Assembly: GCA_964490005.1 (NCBI GenBank)
Contig: CAZBBB010000158.1
Span: forward strand, 1 to 5,042
Reading direction: 5' to 3'
DNA: 5,042 nt
Source: CAZBBB01 sp964490005
GTDB taxonomy: Bacteria; Planctomycetota; B15-G4
Positions 1-5,042 of this stretch are shown here, piece by piece. The notes beneath the pieces were generated by a model. That model searched no databases. It had not been told where the DNA came from and saw nothing but the letters and a program-made list of their open reading frames with translations. A program made the position numbers and the translations under genes. The stretch's first letter is position 1; every line of letters begins with the position of its first letter.

Positions 1-1256
1 GCGGGTTGGTCGAGCGCCGCGCCTCCGTCGAGGCCGAGCGCCGCCAGGTCGAGCGGGCCGCACAGGAGCGTCGCGCGGACTTGGCGGCCACCGAGGCCGA
101 GCGCGCGACGCTCGCCGAGGCGCGGCAGGGCCTCGCGGCCGAACTGGCCGCGCTCGTCGAGCGCGAGGGACGGCTCGCCGAGGCGCGCGACGCGGCCGCC
201 GGCACGCTCAACGAGGCCCGCGCCCGGGCGGCGGCGCTCGGCGAGCGCGTGCACGCCGGCGAGCGCTCGGCCGAGGAGCGCCAGGCGGTCCTCGACCGCG
301 CCGCCCAGGCCGTCCATGCCCAGCAGCTGCGCCTGCAGGAGGCCGAACTGGGGCGGCGCACGCTGCGCGAGAAGGTGCTCGAGGAGCTGTCCGTCGACCT
401 CGAGAGCGCGCGCCCCGAGGCCAGCACCGACGAGGGCGACGCGCTGCCCGTCACGGCCGAGGGCGGACTCGACTGGCCGGCGATCGAGGTCGAGATCGAG
501 GAGCTGCGCGGCCGCCTGGCCCGCATGGGCAACGTGAACCTCGCGGCGGTCGACGAACTCACCGAGGTCGAGGAGCGCCACGCCTTCCTGACCGGCCAGC
601 GCGACGACCTGCTCGCCGCCAAGGCCGCGCTGCTCGACACGATCGCGCGCGTCAACAGCGAGTCGCGCGAGCGCTTCGTCGCGACCTTCGAGGAGATCCG
701 CGAGAATTTCCGGCAGATCTTCCGCAAGCTGTTCCGGGGCGGAAAGGCCGACGTGCAGCTCGCCGAGGGCGCCGACGTGCTCGAGGCCGGCATCGACATC
801 GTCGCCGCGCCGCCCGGCAAGGACCCCCGCTCGATCACGCTGCTCTCGGGCGGCGAGCGCACGCTCACGGCGGTGGGCCTGCTGTTCGCGCTGTTCCGCG
901 CCAAGCCCAGCCCCGTGTGCATGCTCGACGAGGTCGATGCCGCGCTCGACGAGACCAACATCGACCGCTTCTGCACGGTGCTCGAGGACTTCCTCGGCGG
1001 AAGCCAGTTCCTGGTCGTGACGCACGCGCGCCGCACGATGAGCTACGCCGACACGCTCTACGGCATCACGATGCAGGAGCACGGCGTGTCGCGCGCCCTT
1101 TCGCTCACCCTCAGCGAGTGGGAGGAGGCGCGCGATCGTCCGACCGCGGCGCCGAGCGCGACGGTCGAGCCGACGGTCGGCCGCGGACCGCGGGCGTCGG
1201 TGGTGGCCGCCGTGCGCGACACCGAGGCCGAACTCGAGGCGGGCGGCGCGGGCTGA
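1..1256 (+). CDS. smc: Chromosome segregation ATPase SMC, C-terminal part (5' end outside window)
   Basis: SMC forms a dimeric ring-like ATPase that, with ScpA and ScpB, compacts and segregates the chromosome. Only the C-terminal half is here; the frame is open to the left edge, so the TTG at 6 is not a real start. Numbering codons from 6, residues about 1-125 are an Ala/Glu/Arg-rich coiled-coil arm, 130-160 an acidic linker, and the head lobe follows: the GNVNLAAVDE stretch near 175, the ABC signature LSGGE at 280-284 (nt 843-857), Walker B CMLDEVD with D308/E309 (nt 927-932), a D-loop ALDETN and the H-loop His340 in VVTHARRTM. LYGITMQEHGVS is the typical SMC ending. About 45 further residues form a low-complexity Ala/Pro/Arg/Glu tail absent from many SMCs. 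Walker A would lie upstream. The gene is followed by a 203-bp gap and is probably not in the downstream LPS operon. The identification is very secure. Confidence 0.97.
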   Translation, partial: GLVERRASVEAERRQVERAAQERRADLAATEAERATLAEARQGLAAELAALVEREGRLAEARDAAAGTLNEARARAAALGERVHAGERSAEERQAVLDRAAQAVHAQQLRLQEAELGRRTLREKVLEELSVDLESARPEASTDEGDALPVTAEGGLDWPAIEVEIEELRGRLARMGNVNLAAVDELTEVEERHAFLTGQRDDLLAAKAALLDTIARVNSESRERFVATFEEIRENFRQIFRKLFRGGKADVQLAEGADVLEAGIDIVAAPPGKDPRSITLLSGGERTLTAVGLLFALFRAKPSPVCMLDEVDAALDETNIDRFCTVLEDFLGGSQFLVVTHARRTMSYADTLYGITMQEHGVSRALSLTLSEWEEARDRPTAAPSATVEPTVGRGPRASVVAAVRDTEAELEAGGAG

Positions 1257-1306
1257 AGCAACGCCGAGCGCTGTCGCGCGTCAGGCGGCTCAAGGGCGGA
1301 CCAGAA

Positions 1307-1347
1307 GGGAAACTCTGGGGAAAAGGGGAAGAAGGGGAGAAGAGTTT
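1307..1347 (+). repeat. Polypurine tract with G-quadruplex pattern and overlapping inverted repeat
   Basis: Four G runs at 1307-1309, 1317-1320, 1325-1328 and 1334-1337 are separated by loops of 7, 4 and 5 nt, which satisfies the standard G3+N1-7 quadruplex pattern on the + strand. Bases 1317-1344 are 28 consecutive purines. The first loop, AAACTCT (1310-1316), is also the left arm of a perfect 7-bp inverted repeat whose right arm AGAGTTT is at 1341-1347, enclosing 24 nt. The hairpin loop would contain three of the four G runs, so hairpin and quadruplex could be alternative folds. The T run (1345-1348) sits mostly inside the stem, so this is at best an unusual terminator for smc. The pattern is seen directly; any function is inference. 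Confidence 0.65.
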
Positions 1348-1390
1348 TACGCCTGCAAGCAGGACAACCTTCTGATCCGCAACAGCTCGC

Positions 1391-1396
1391 TACAAT
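1391..1396 (+). promoter_or_regulatory. Candidate sigma-70-type -10 element (TACAAT) for the LPS operon
   Basis: TACAAT matches TATAAT at five of six positions and stands in the context GCTACAATAGC, in an otherwise GC-rich region 64 nt before the acyltransferase start. It would place transcription start near 1400-1405. No good -35 box is present at the ideal spacing: CCTTCT lies 17 nt upstream, and TTCTGA (1370-1375) would leave only a 15-nt spacer. The promoter might therefore be weak or activator-dependent. It is the only convincing promoter-like site upstream of the four-gene cluster. Confidence 0.5.
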
Positions 1397-1400
1397 AGCA

Positions 1401-1445
1401 CCCCGCGCCCGTGGCGCAAATGACGACAATCCCAAACTTGCGGGG
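1401..1445 (+). promoter_or_regulatory. Leader with alternative hairpin potential before the acyltransferase gene
   Basis: Two pairings are visible in the predicted 5' leader. A local hairpin pairs GCGCC (1405-1409) with GGCGC (1413-1417) around a 3-nt loop. A longer-range pairing joins CCCCGC (1401-1406) with GCGGGG (1440-1445), ending one base before the GAGG Shine-Dalgarno candidate at 1447-1450. The two share bases 1405-1406, so they compete at their edges. Chance pairing is common in GC-rich DNA, so regulation is only a possibility. Confidence 0.3.
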
Positions 1446-1446
1446 C

Positions 1447-1450
1447 GAGG
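1447..1450 (+). promoter_or_regulatory. Ribosome binding site deciding the GTG start of the acyltransferase
   Basis: GAGG lies 9 nt before the GTG at 1460. This supports GTG 1460, which gives the N-terminus MADGRNRVLDRLED followed by the hydrophobic segment expected for this family. Confidence 0.5.
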
Positions 1451-1459
1451 CGGGCGGCG

Positions 1460-2434
1460 GTGGCGGACGGGCGCAATCGGGTCCTCGACCGGCTGGAAGA
1501 CCTCCTCGCGGGGGCGGCGCTGGGCCTGGTGGGGCTGCTTCCGGGGCCTTTGGCGCTGGTCCTGCTCGGCGGAACGGCCCGCTTGGCGTTCTGGCTCTCG
1601 CGCCGGCGCCGGCGGCAGACGCGGGGGCTGGTCGAGCGGGGCCTGGGGCTGGCCCGCGGCGACCCGAGGGCCGACGCGATCGTGGCCGGCGCCTACCGCT
1701 GCCTGGCCCTGAACGTCGTCGAGCCGGGCCTCGTGCAGCGCGGGCTCAAGCGCGGCCTGCCGCTCGAACGCTACGTCGAGATCGAGGGGCTGGAGCACCT
1801 GCACGCGGCCCTCGGCGCCGAGAAGGGCATCCTGCTCTGCACGGGCCACTTCGGGGCCTGGGAGCTGCTGTCGGTCTTCATGGCCGAGCTGGGTTGGCCG
1901 ATCTGGGCCCTGGCGCGGCCGCTCGACAACCCCTATCTCGAACGGCGGCTGCTCGAGCGGCGCCTCGTGACGTGGAAGGGCTTCATCTCCAAGCTGGGCG
2001 GCGGGCTCAAGCTGGCGCGGGTGCTCAAGGACGGCGAGATCGTCGGCGCGCTGCTCGACCAGAACGCGGGGCGGCAGGGGGTCGTGCTCGACTTCCTCGG
2101 CGCGCCGACCAGCCACCACAACGTGGCGGGCGTCGTCGCGCGACGCTTCGGCGCGACCGTCCTGCCGGTCTACGTCGAGCGCCTGGCCGGGCCGCTGCGC
2201 TACCGGCTGAGCTTCGAGGCGCCCGTGCCGCTCGACACGAGCCTGCCGGCCGCCGCGGCCGAGATCGACCTGACCGCGCGCCTGTCGGCCTCGCTCGCCG
2301 CGCGCGTGCGCGCCCGGCCCGAGCAGTGGTTGTGGCTGCACGATCGCTGGCGGCACGCGCGCGATCACGGCCTGCGGGCGGAGAACGCGCAGCCCTTGGG
2401 CGAGCCCCTGCCTCAAGGTACAAACGAGACCTGA
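1460..2434 (+). CDS. lpxL: Lipid A late acyltransferase, LpxL/HtrB family
   Basis: Members transfer an acyl chain from acyl-ACP onto the acyl groups of the lipid A precursor at the cytoplasmic face of the inner membrane. The 324-aa length fits the family (about 300-330). A hydrophobic N-terminal anchor covers about residues 15-46, followed by an Arg-rich cluster (48-55). The catalytic HX4E motif is H130-FGAW-E135 inside TGHFGAWE (nt 1841-1864). Other family features are RPLDNPYLERRL near 153-164, LLDQNAGRQG at 198-207, and the C-terminal PEQWLWLHDRW at 287-297. The start is GTG with a GAGG site 9 nt upstream. It is the first gene of a compact cluster with the unassigned gene, hldE and a heptosyltransferase. 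The family is secure; whether it acts as the LpxL-, LpxM- or another-type enzyme, and its acyl chain and acceptor position, cannot be read from sequence. Confidence 0.92.
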   Translation: MADGRNRVLDRLEDLLAGAALGLVGLLPGPLALVLLGGTARLAFWLSRRRRRQTRGLVERGLGLARGDPRADAIVAGAYRCLALNVVEPGLVQRGLKRGLPLERYVEIEGLEHLHAALGAEKGILLCTGHFGAWELLSVFMAELGWPIWALARPLDNPYLERRLLERRLVTWKGFISKLGGGLKLARVLKDGEIVGALLDQNAGRQGVVLDFLGAPTSHHNVAGVVARRFGATVLPVYVERLAGPLRYRLSFEAPVPLDTSLPAAAAEIDLTARLSASLAARVRARPEQWLWLHDRWRHARDHGLRAENAQPLGEPLPQGTNET

Positions 2435-2472
2435 ACGCGGCGCCGCGCGCGCCGCGACGCCGACCGAGAACC

Positions 2473-3411
2473 ATGGACTTCCCGCCCCTCGACTTCTCGC
2501 GCGTGAAGACCTCGCCGGTGGCGCGGAGGAGCCACCTCGTCGACACGGCCATGTTCGCCCGGGCCGTGGCGCCGACGCCCGGCGCGGCCGACCTGCTCGA
2601 CAGCCTGCCCGACGTGCTCGGCGCGCGCACGCTGCGCCGGCTGGCGGCCCGCATCGTGCAGGCGCGCCGGGAGGGGCGGCTCGTCGTGCTCGGCTTCGGC
2701 GGCCACGTGGTCAAGACCGGTCTGTCGCCGCTGATCATCGACCTGATCGAACGCGGCTACATCGGGGCGCTGGCGACCAACGGCTCGGGTGCGATCCACG
2801 ACTACGAGATCGCCGCCGTGGGGCATTCCAGCGAGGACGTCGGCGCGGGCCTCGAGGACGGCAGTTGGGGCATGGTCACGGAGACCGCCGCGGCGCTCAA
2901 CGAGGCCGCGCGGCGCGCGGCGAAGGCGGGCACGGGCCTGGGCGCCGAACTCGGCCGCGCGATCCTCGCGGCGAAACTGCCCAACGCGGGCGCCAGCCTG
3001 CTCGCGGCGGCCGCGGCGCGCGGCCTGCCGGCGACGGTGCACGTCGCGATCGGCACCGACACCGTCCACATGCACGGCAACGCCGACGGCGCGGCCATCG
3101 GGGCGGCGAGCATGGCCGACTTCCGCACGCTCTGCGCGGTGACGGCCAAGCTCTCGGGCGGCGTGTATCTCAACGTCGGCTCGGCGGTCGTGCTGCCGGA
3201 GGTCTTCGTCAAGACGCTCAACGTGGCGCGCAATCTCGGTCACGAGGTGAGCGGCTTCGCCACGGCCAATCTCGACATGCTGCGCCACTACCGGCCGAAG
3301 GTGAACGTCCTCGACCGGCCGGGGGGGCAGGCCTTCGAACTCACCGGTCACCACGAGCTCAACGTGCCGCTGCTGCGCTGGGCGATCCTGCGGGCGGAGG
3401 GCGCGTCATGA
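2473..3411 (+). CDS. Conserved-looking protein of unknown function in LPS heptose operon
   Basis: This is a 312-aa soluble-looking protein with no signal peptide or clear membrane segment. I do not recognise a characterised enzyme. It has enzyme-like blocks: GFGGHVVKTGLSP (74-86) after a hydrophobic strand LVVLGF, suggesting a Rossmann-type nucleotide or cofactor fold; TNGSGAIHDYEI (102-113); HVAIGTDTVHMHGNADGAA (190-208); NVGSAVVLPEVFVKTLNVA (234-252); TANLDMLRHYRP (264-275); TGHHELNVPLL (291-301). Several His and Asp residues (H78, H109, D110, H190, D196, H199, H201, D205, H293, H294) could be catalytic or bind metal. From memory, uncharacterised homologues occur in other diderms and are sometimes labelled deoxyhypusine-synthase-like; I cannot verify this. 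ATG 2473 is chosen because it is the only ATG between the preceding stop and the first conserved block; upstream GAGA is a weak ribosome site, and GTG 2503 is an alternative. It begins 38 nt after the acyltransferase and its stop overlaps the hldE ATG, so an envelope/LPS role is inferred. Confidence 0.85.
   Translation: MDFPPLDFSRVKTSPVARRSHLVDTAMFARAVAPTPGAADLLDSLPDVLGARTLRRLAARIVQARREGRLVVLGFGGHVVKTGLSPLIIDLIERGYIGALATNGSGAIHDYEIAAVGHSSEDVGAGLEDGSWGMVTETAAALNEAARRAAKAGTGLGAELGRAILAAKLPNAGASLLAAAAARGLPATVHVAIGTDTVHMHGNADGAAIGAASMADFRTLCAVTAKLSGGVYLNVGSAVVLPEVFVKTLNVARNLGHEVSGFATANLDMLRHYRPKVNVLDRPGGQAFELTGHHELNVPLLRWAILRAEGAS
3396..3400 (+). promoter_or_regulatory. Ribosome binding site for hldE, inside the upstream gene
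   Basis: GGAGG is a perfect Shine-Dalgarno core 7 nt before the ATG at 3408, within the last codons of the preceding gene. Together with the ATGA stop/start overlap it fixes the hldE start and implies translational coupling. Confidence 0.8.
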
Positions 3412-4904
3412 GCCGCGTCTCGGCGGGCGATTTCCTGCGGCCGGCGCGCGCGCCGCGCATCGTGATCGTGGGCGACATCATCCTCGACCGCTACCAGCAC
3501 GGCACGACCGAGCGCGTCTCGCCCGAGGCGCCGATCGTGGTGCTCAACGCCGCGCGCGAGGAGCACCTGCTGGGCGGTTGCGGCAACGTGGCGGCCAATC
3601 TCGCCGCGCTCGGCGCGCAGGTGCGCTGCGTGTCGGTCACGGGGCGCGACGAGGCCGCGCGGCGCGTGGCCGAACTGCTGCAGCGCGGCGGCATCGATCC
3701 CGGCGATCTCGTCGAGGACGCCGGCCGGCCGACGATCCGCAAGACCCGCGTCGTGGCGCAGAGCCAGCAGCTGCTGCGCATCGACGAGGAGCGCGTCGGT
3801 CCGCTCGACGCGGCCGTCGAGAAGGCGCTGCTCGCGCGGCTGGAGGCGGCGCTGGTCGGCGCCGACGTCGTGGTCGTGTCCGACTACGGCAAGGGCGTGC
3901 TCACGCCGGCGGTGCTCGAGCGCGTCTGCCGCGGGCGCGGCGCGGGCGGCGCCGCGCCGCGCGTGCTCGTCGACCCCAAGGGCAGGGACTACGCGCGCTA
4001 CAAGGGCGCGCACCTGATCACGCCCAACAAGCTCGAGGCCGAGACCGCGACGGGCCTGTCGATCGACGGGCCGCAGAGCGCGCGGCGCGCGGCGCTGCAG
4101 CTGTGCGCCACCGCCGACCTGCACGCGGCGATCATCACGCTGGGCGCCAAGGGCATGTACTGCAGCCTGGCCGACGGCAGCGCCGAGTGGTCGATCCCGG
4201 CCACCGCGCGCTCGGTCTACGACGTCACCGGCGCGGGCGACACCGTCATCGCCACCCTGGCCTTCGCGCTCGCCGCCGGCGCGCAGCTCGAGCAGGCCAT
4301 GCGCCTGGCGACCGCGGCGGCCGGCATCGTCGTGCAGCGCTTCGGCGTGGTGGCCGTCACGCCCGGCGAGATCGAGCGCGCGCTGTCGGGCAGCGGGCGC
4401 AGCGCCGGCAAGGTCGTGGGGCGCGACGAGCTCTTGCAGCGCATCGCGCTCGAGCGCCGCGCGGGCCGCACGATCGTGTTCACCAACGGCTGCTTCGACG
4501 TCCTGCACGTGGGGCACCTGGCGTACCTCGAGGAGGCCGCCGGGCACGGCGATCTGCTCGTCATCGGCGTGAACGACGACGCCAGCGTGAAGCGCCTCAA
4601 GGGCGAGGGCCGTCCGGTGAACCGCGTCGAGGATCGCGCCGCGTTGCTCGCGGGCCTCGAGTGCGTCTCGCTCGTCACGACCTTCAGCGAGGACACGCCG
4701 CTGGCGCTCATCGAGGCCGTCGCGCCCGACGTGCTCGTCAAGGGCGAGGACTGGCGCGAGAAGGGCGTCGTGGGCCGCCAGTTCGTCGAGGCGCGCGGCG
4801 GCAAGGTCGTGCTCGCCGGGTTGCGCGAAGGCTACAGCTCGACGGCGACGATCGAGCGCATGGGGCCGCCCGCCGGCACGCCGCCCGCGGGCCGCTCGCG
4901 CTGA
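3408..4904 (+). CDS. hldE: Bifunctional heptose-7-phosphate kinase / heptose-1-phosphate adenylyltransferase HldE
   Basis: HldE (RfaE) catalyses two cytoplasmic steps to ADP-heptose, the donor for the LPS inner core: phosphorylation of D-glycero-beta-D-manno-heptose 7-phosphate to the 1,7-bisphosphate and, after GmhB removes the 7-phosphate, adenylylation of heptose 1-phosphate. The protein has 498 aa (E. coli HldE is about 477). The N-terminal PfkB/ribokinase domain (about 17-325) shows VGDIILDRY (21-29), RVSPEAP (36-42), GGCGNVAANLAALGA (56-70), SDYGKGVL (158-165), TPNKLEAE (205-212) and the anion-hole/catalytic-base motif DVTGAGD (272-278, base D278). A short linker leads to the nucleotidyltransferase domain (about 340-485) with TNGCFDVLHVGH (359-370; HVGH 367-370), GVNDDASVKRLKG (387-399), FSEDTP (426-431), DVLVKGEDW (441-449) and YSSTATIERM (476-485). 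A 13-residue Pro/Gly/Arg tail follows. The first position of GGCGN is more often GGAGN, a mild variation. Both active sites look intact. The ATG overlaps the previous gene's TGA (ATGA). Confidence 0.97.
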   Translation: MSRVSAGDFLRPARAPRIVIVGDIILDRYQHGTTERVSPEAPIVVLNAAREEHLLGGCGNVAANLAALGAQVRCVSVTGRDEAARRVAELLQRGGIDPGDLVEDAGRPTIRKTRVVAQSQQLLRIDEERVGPLDAAVEKALLARLEAALVGADVVVVSDYGKGVLTPAVLERVCRGRGAGGAAPRVLVDPKGRDYARYKGAHLITPNKLEAETATGLSIDGPQSARRAALQLCATADLHAAIITLGAKGMYCSLADGSAEWSIPATARSVYDVTGAGDTVIATLAFALAAGAQLEQAMRLATAAAGIVVQRFGVVAVTPGEIERALSGSGRSAGKVVGRDELLQRIALERRAGRTIVFTNGCFDVLHVGHLAYLEEAAGHGDLLVIGVNDDASVKRLKGEGRPVNRVEDRAALLAGLECVSLVTTFSEDTPLALIEAVAPDVLVKGEDWREKGVVGRQFVEARGGKVVLAGLREGYSSTATIERMGPPAGTPPAGRSR

Positions 4905-4936
4905 CGGGCGCGGCCGGGTCGGTGGTCGAGGGCGGG

Positions 4937-5042
4937 GTGGCGACGGTGCGGCCGCCGGCGCGCGTGCTCGTGCGGCTGCCCAATCCGCTGGGCGACGCGA
5001 TCATGGCGACGCCGCTGCTCGCGGCGCTGCGCGCGCACTGGC
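4937..5042 (+). CDS. waaF: ADP-heptose:LPS heptosyltransferase (GT9), N-terminal fragment
   Basis: The reading frame translates as MATVRPPARVLVRLPNPLGDAIMATPLLAALRAHW and runs off the right edge. The RVLVRLPNPLGDAIMATPLLAALR block is the typical first beta-strand and Gly-Asp loop of GT9 heptosyltransferases (WaaF/WaaC), GT-B enzymes that add heptose from ADP-heptose to the Kdo-lipid A core at the inner membrane. WaaF-type is favoured by the LPNxLGDA pattern, but WaaC or another GT9 protein is not excluded with 35 residues. There is no ATG; GTG 4937 is preferred because GAGG at 4928-4931 is 5 nt upstream, while GTG 4922, 4946 and 4964 are alternatives in the same frame. It begins about 32 nt after hldE, so the two are probably co-transcribed and supply donor and transferase of the same pathway. 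Confidence 0.8.
   Translation, partial: MATVRPPARVLVRLPNPLGDAIMATPLLAALRAHW

Larger units (their letters stand above)
1257..1459. other. Intergenic region between smc and the LPS operon
   Basis: This 203-bp gap has no supportable gene. Its G+C content is much lower than its surroundings (about 52 of 100 bases in 1301-1400, against roughly 80% in sampled coding lines). It holds a polypurine tract with G-quadruplex pattern, an inverted repeat, a -10-like hexamer and a leader with hairpin potential, listed separately. No canonical rho-independent terminator for smc is visible: the GCGC-TGTC-GCGC hairpin at 1268-1279 lacks a following T run. Confidence 0.8.

Noticed and set aside
1268..1279. GCGC-TGTC-GCGC hairpin just after the smc stop, considered as the smc terminator
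   Set aside because: It has only 4 bp and no T tract after it; such pairings are frequent by chance at this base composition.
1352..1363. Palindrome CCTGCAAGCAGG considered as a terminator
   Set aside because: The stem is short with almost no loop, and the T run precedes rather than follows it on the + strand; on the minus strand no T run follows either.
917..1375. + strand frame of 152 aa running from smc into the intergenic region
   Set aside because: It is an Arg/His-rich shadow of the smc head coding sequence with no ribosome site and no recognisable content.
1510..1546. Second G-quadruplex-like run inside the acyltransferase gene
   Set aside because: The last loop is 8 nt, outside the 1-7 rule, and the G runs come from Gly/Leu/Ala codons in GC-rich coding sequence.
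1411..2472. In-frame upstream extension of the unknown gene back to GTG 1411, giving a 666-aa frame
   Set aside because: This part reads through the acyltransferase gene in another frame and is Arg/Gly/Ala/Pro-rich without motifs; the plausible protein begins at ATG 2473.
2865..3407. Upstream extension of the hldE frame to give a 679-aa protein
   Set aside because: The extra 181 residues overlap the unknown gene out of frame and are low-complexity; GGAGG and ATG 3408 mark the true start and HldE homology begins just after it.
1058..4547. Three long minus-strand open frames laid end to end (1058-2416, 2413-3354, 3348-4547)
   Set aside because: They lie antisense to genes with clear or enzyme-like protein sequences, and their translations are Arg/Ala/Gln/His-rich without domains. 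Long antisense frames are expected where GC-rich third positions remove stop codons.

Overview
The window is a very GC-rich stretch (flanking coding DNA is mostly above 70% G+C by eye) from a diderm (Gram-negative) bacterium. All genes I can support lie on the + strand. The host must make lipopolysaccharide with a heptose inner core, because the window holds a lipid A late acyltransferase, the bifunctional ADP-heptose synthesis enzyme HldE and the start of a heptosyltransferase. A canonical SMC rather than MukB points away from enteric gammaproteobacteria. The SMC head sequence (LSGGERTLTA..., THARRTM, LYGITMQE) recalls Planctomycetota or deltaproteobacterial/Myxococcota-type lineages. That placement is an impression from memory, not a result.

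Layout: (1) 1-1256, the C-terminal part of the chromosome-condensation ATPase SMC, entering from the left edge. (2) 1257-1459, a 203-bp intergenic region with much lower G+C (about 52 of 100 bases in 1301-1400). It contains a polypurine tract that meets the G-quadruplex pattern, an overlapping 7-bp inverted repeat, a TACAAT -10 candidate and a short leader with hairpin potential. (3) 1460-2434, an LpxL/HtrB-family acyltransferase. (4) 2473-3411, a 312-aa conserved-looking protein whose biochemical function I cannot assign. (5) 3408-4904, hldE, whose ATG overlaps the previous stop codon (ATGA). (6) From about 4937 to the right edge, the N-terminus of a GT9-family LPS heptosyltransferase (waaF-like).

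The last four genes are tightly packed (38-nt gap, 4-nt overlap, about 32-nt gap) and look like one operon for lipid A acylation and inner-core heptose assembly, probably read from the promoter candidate near 1391. HldE would make heptose-1,7-bisphosphate and later ADP-heptose; the downstream glycosyltransferase would use ADP-heptose; the acyltransferase finishes lipid A. The unassigned protein, translationally coupled to HldE, is the most interesting item: its context strongly suggests an envelope or LPS role but its sequence is not one of the classical pathway enzymes. I saw no mobile elements, CRISPR arrays, tRNA or rRNA genes, and no clearly novel multi-gene system.
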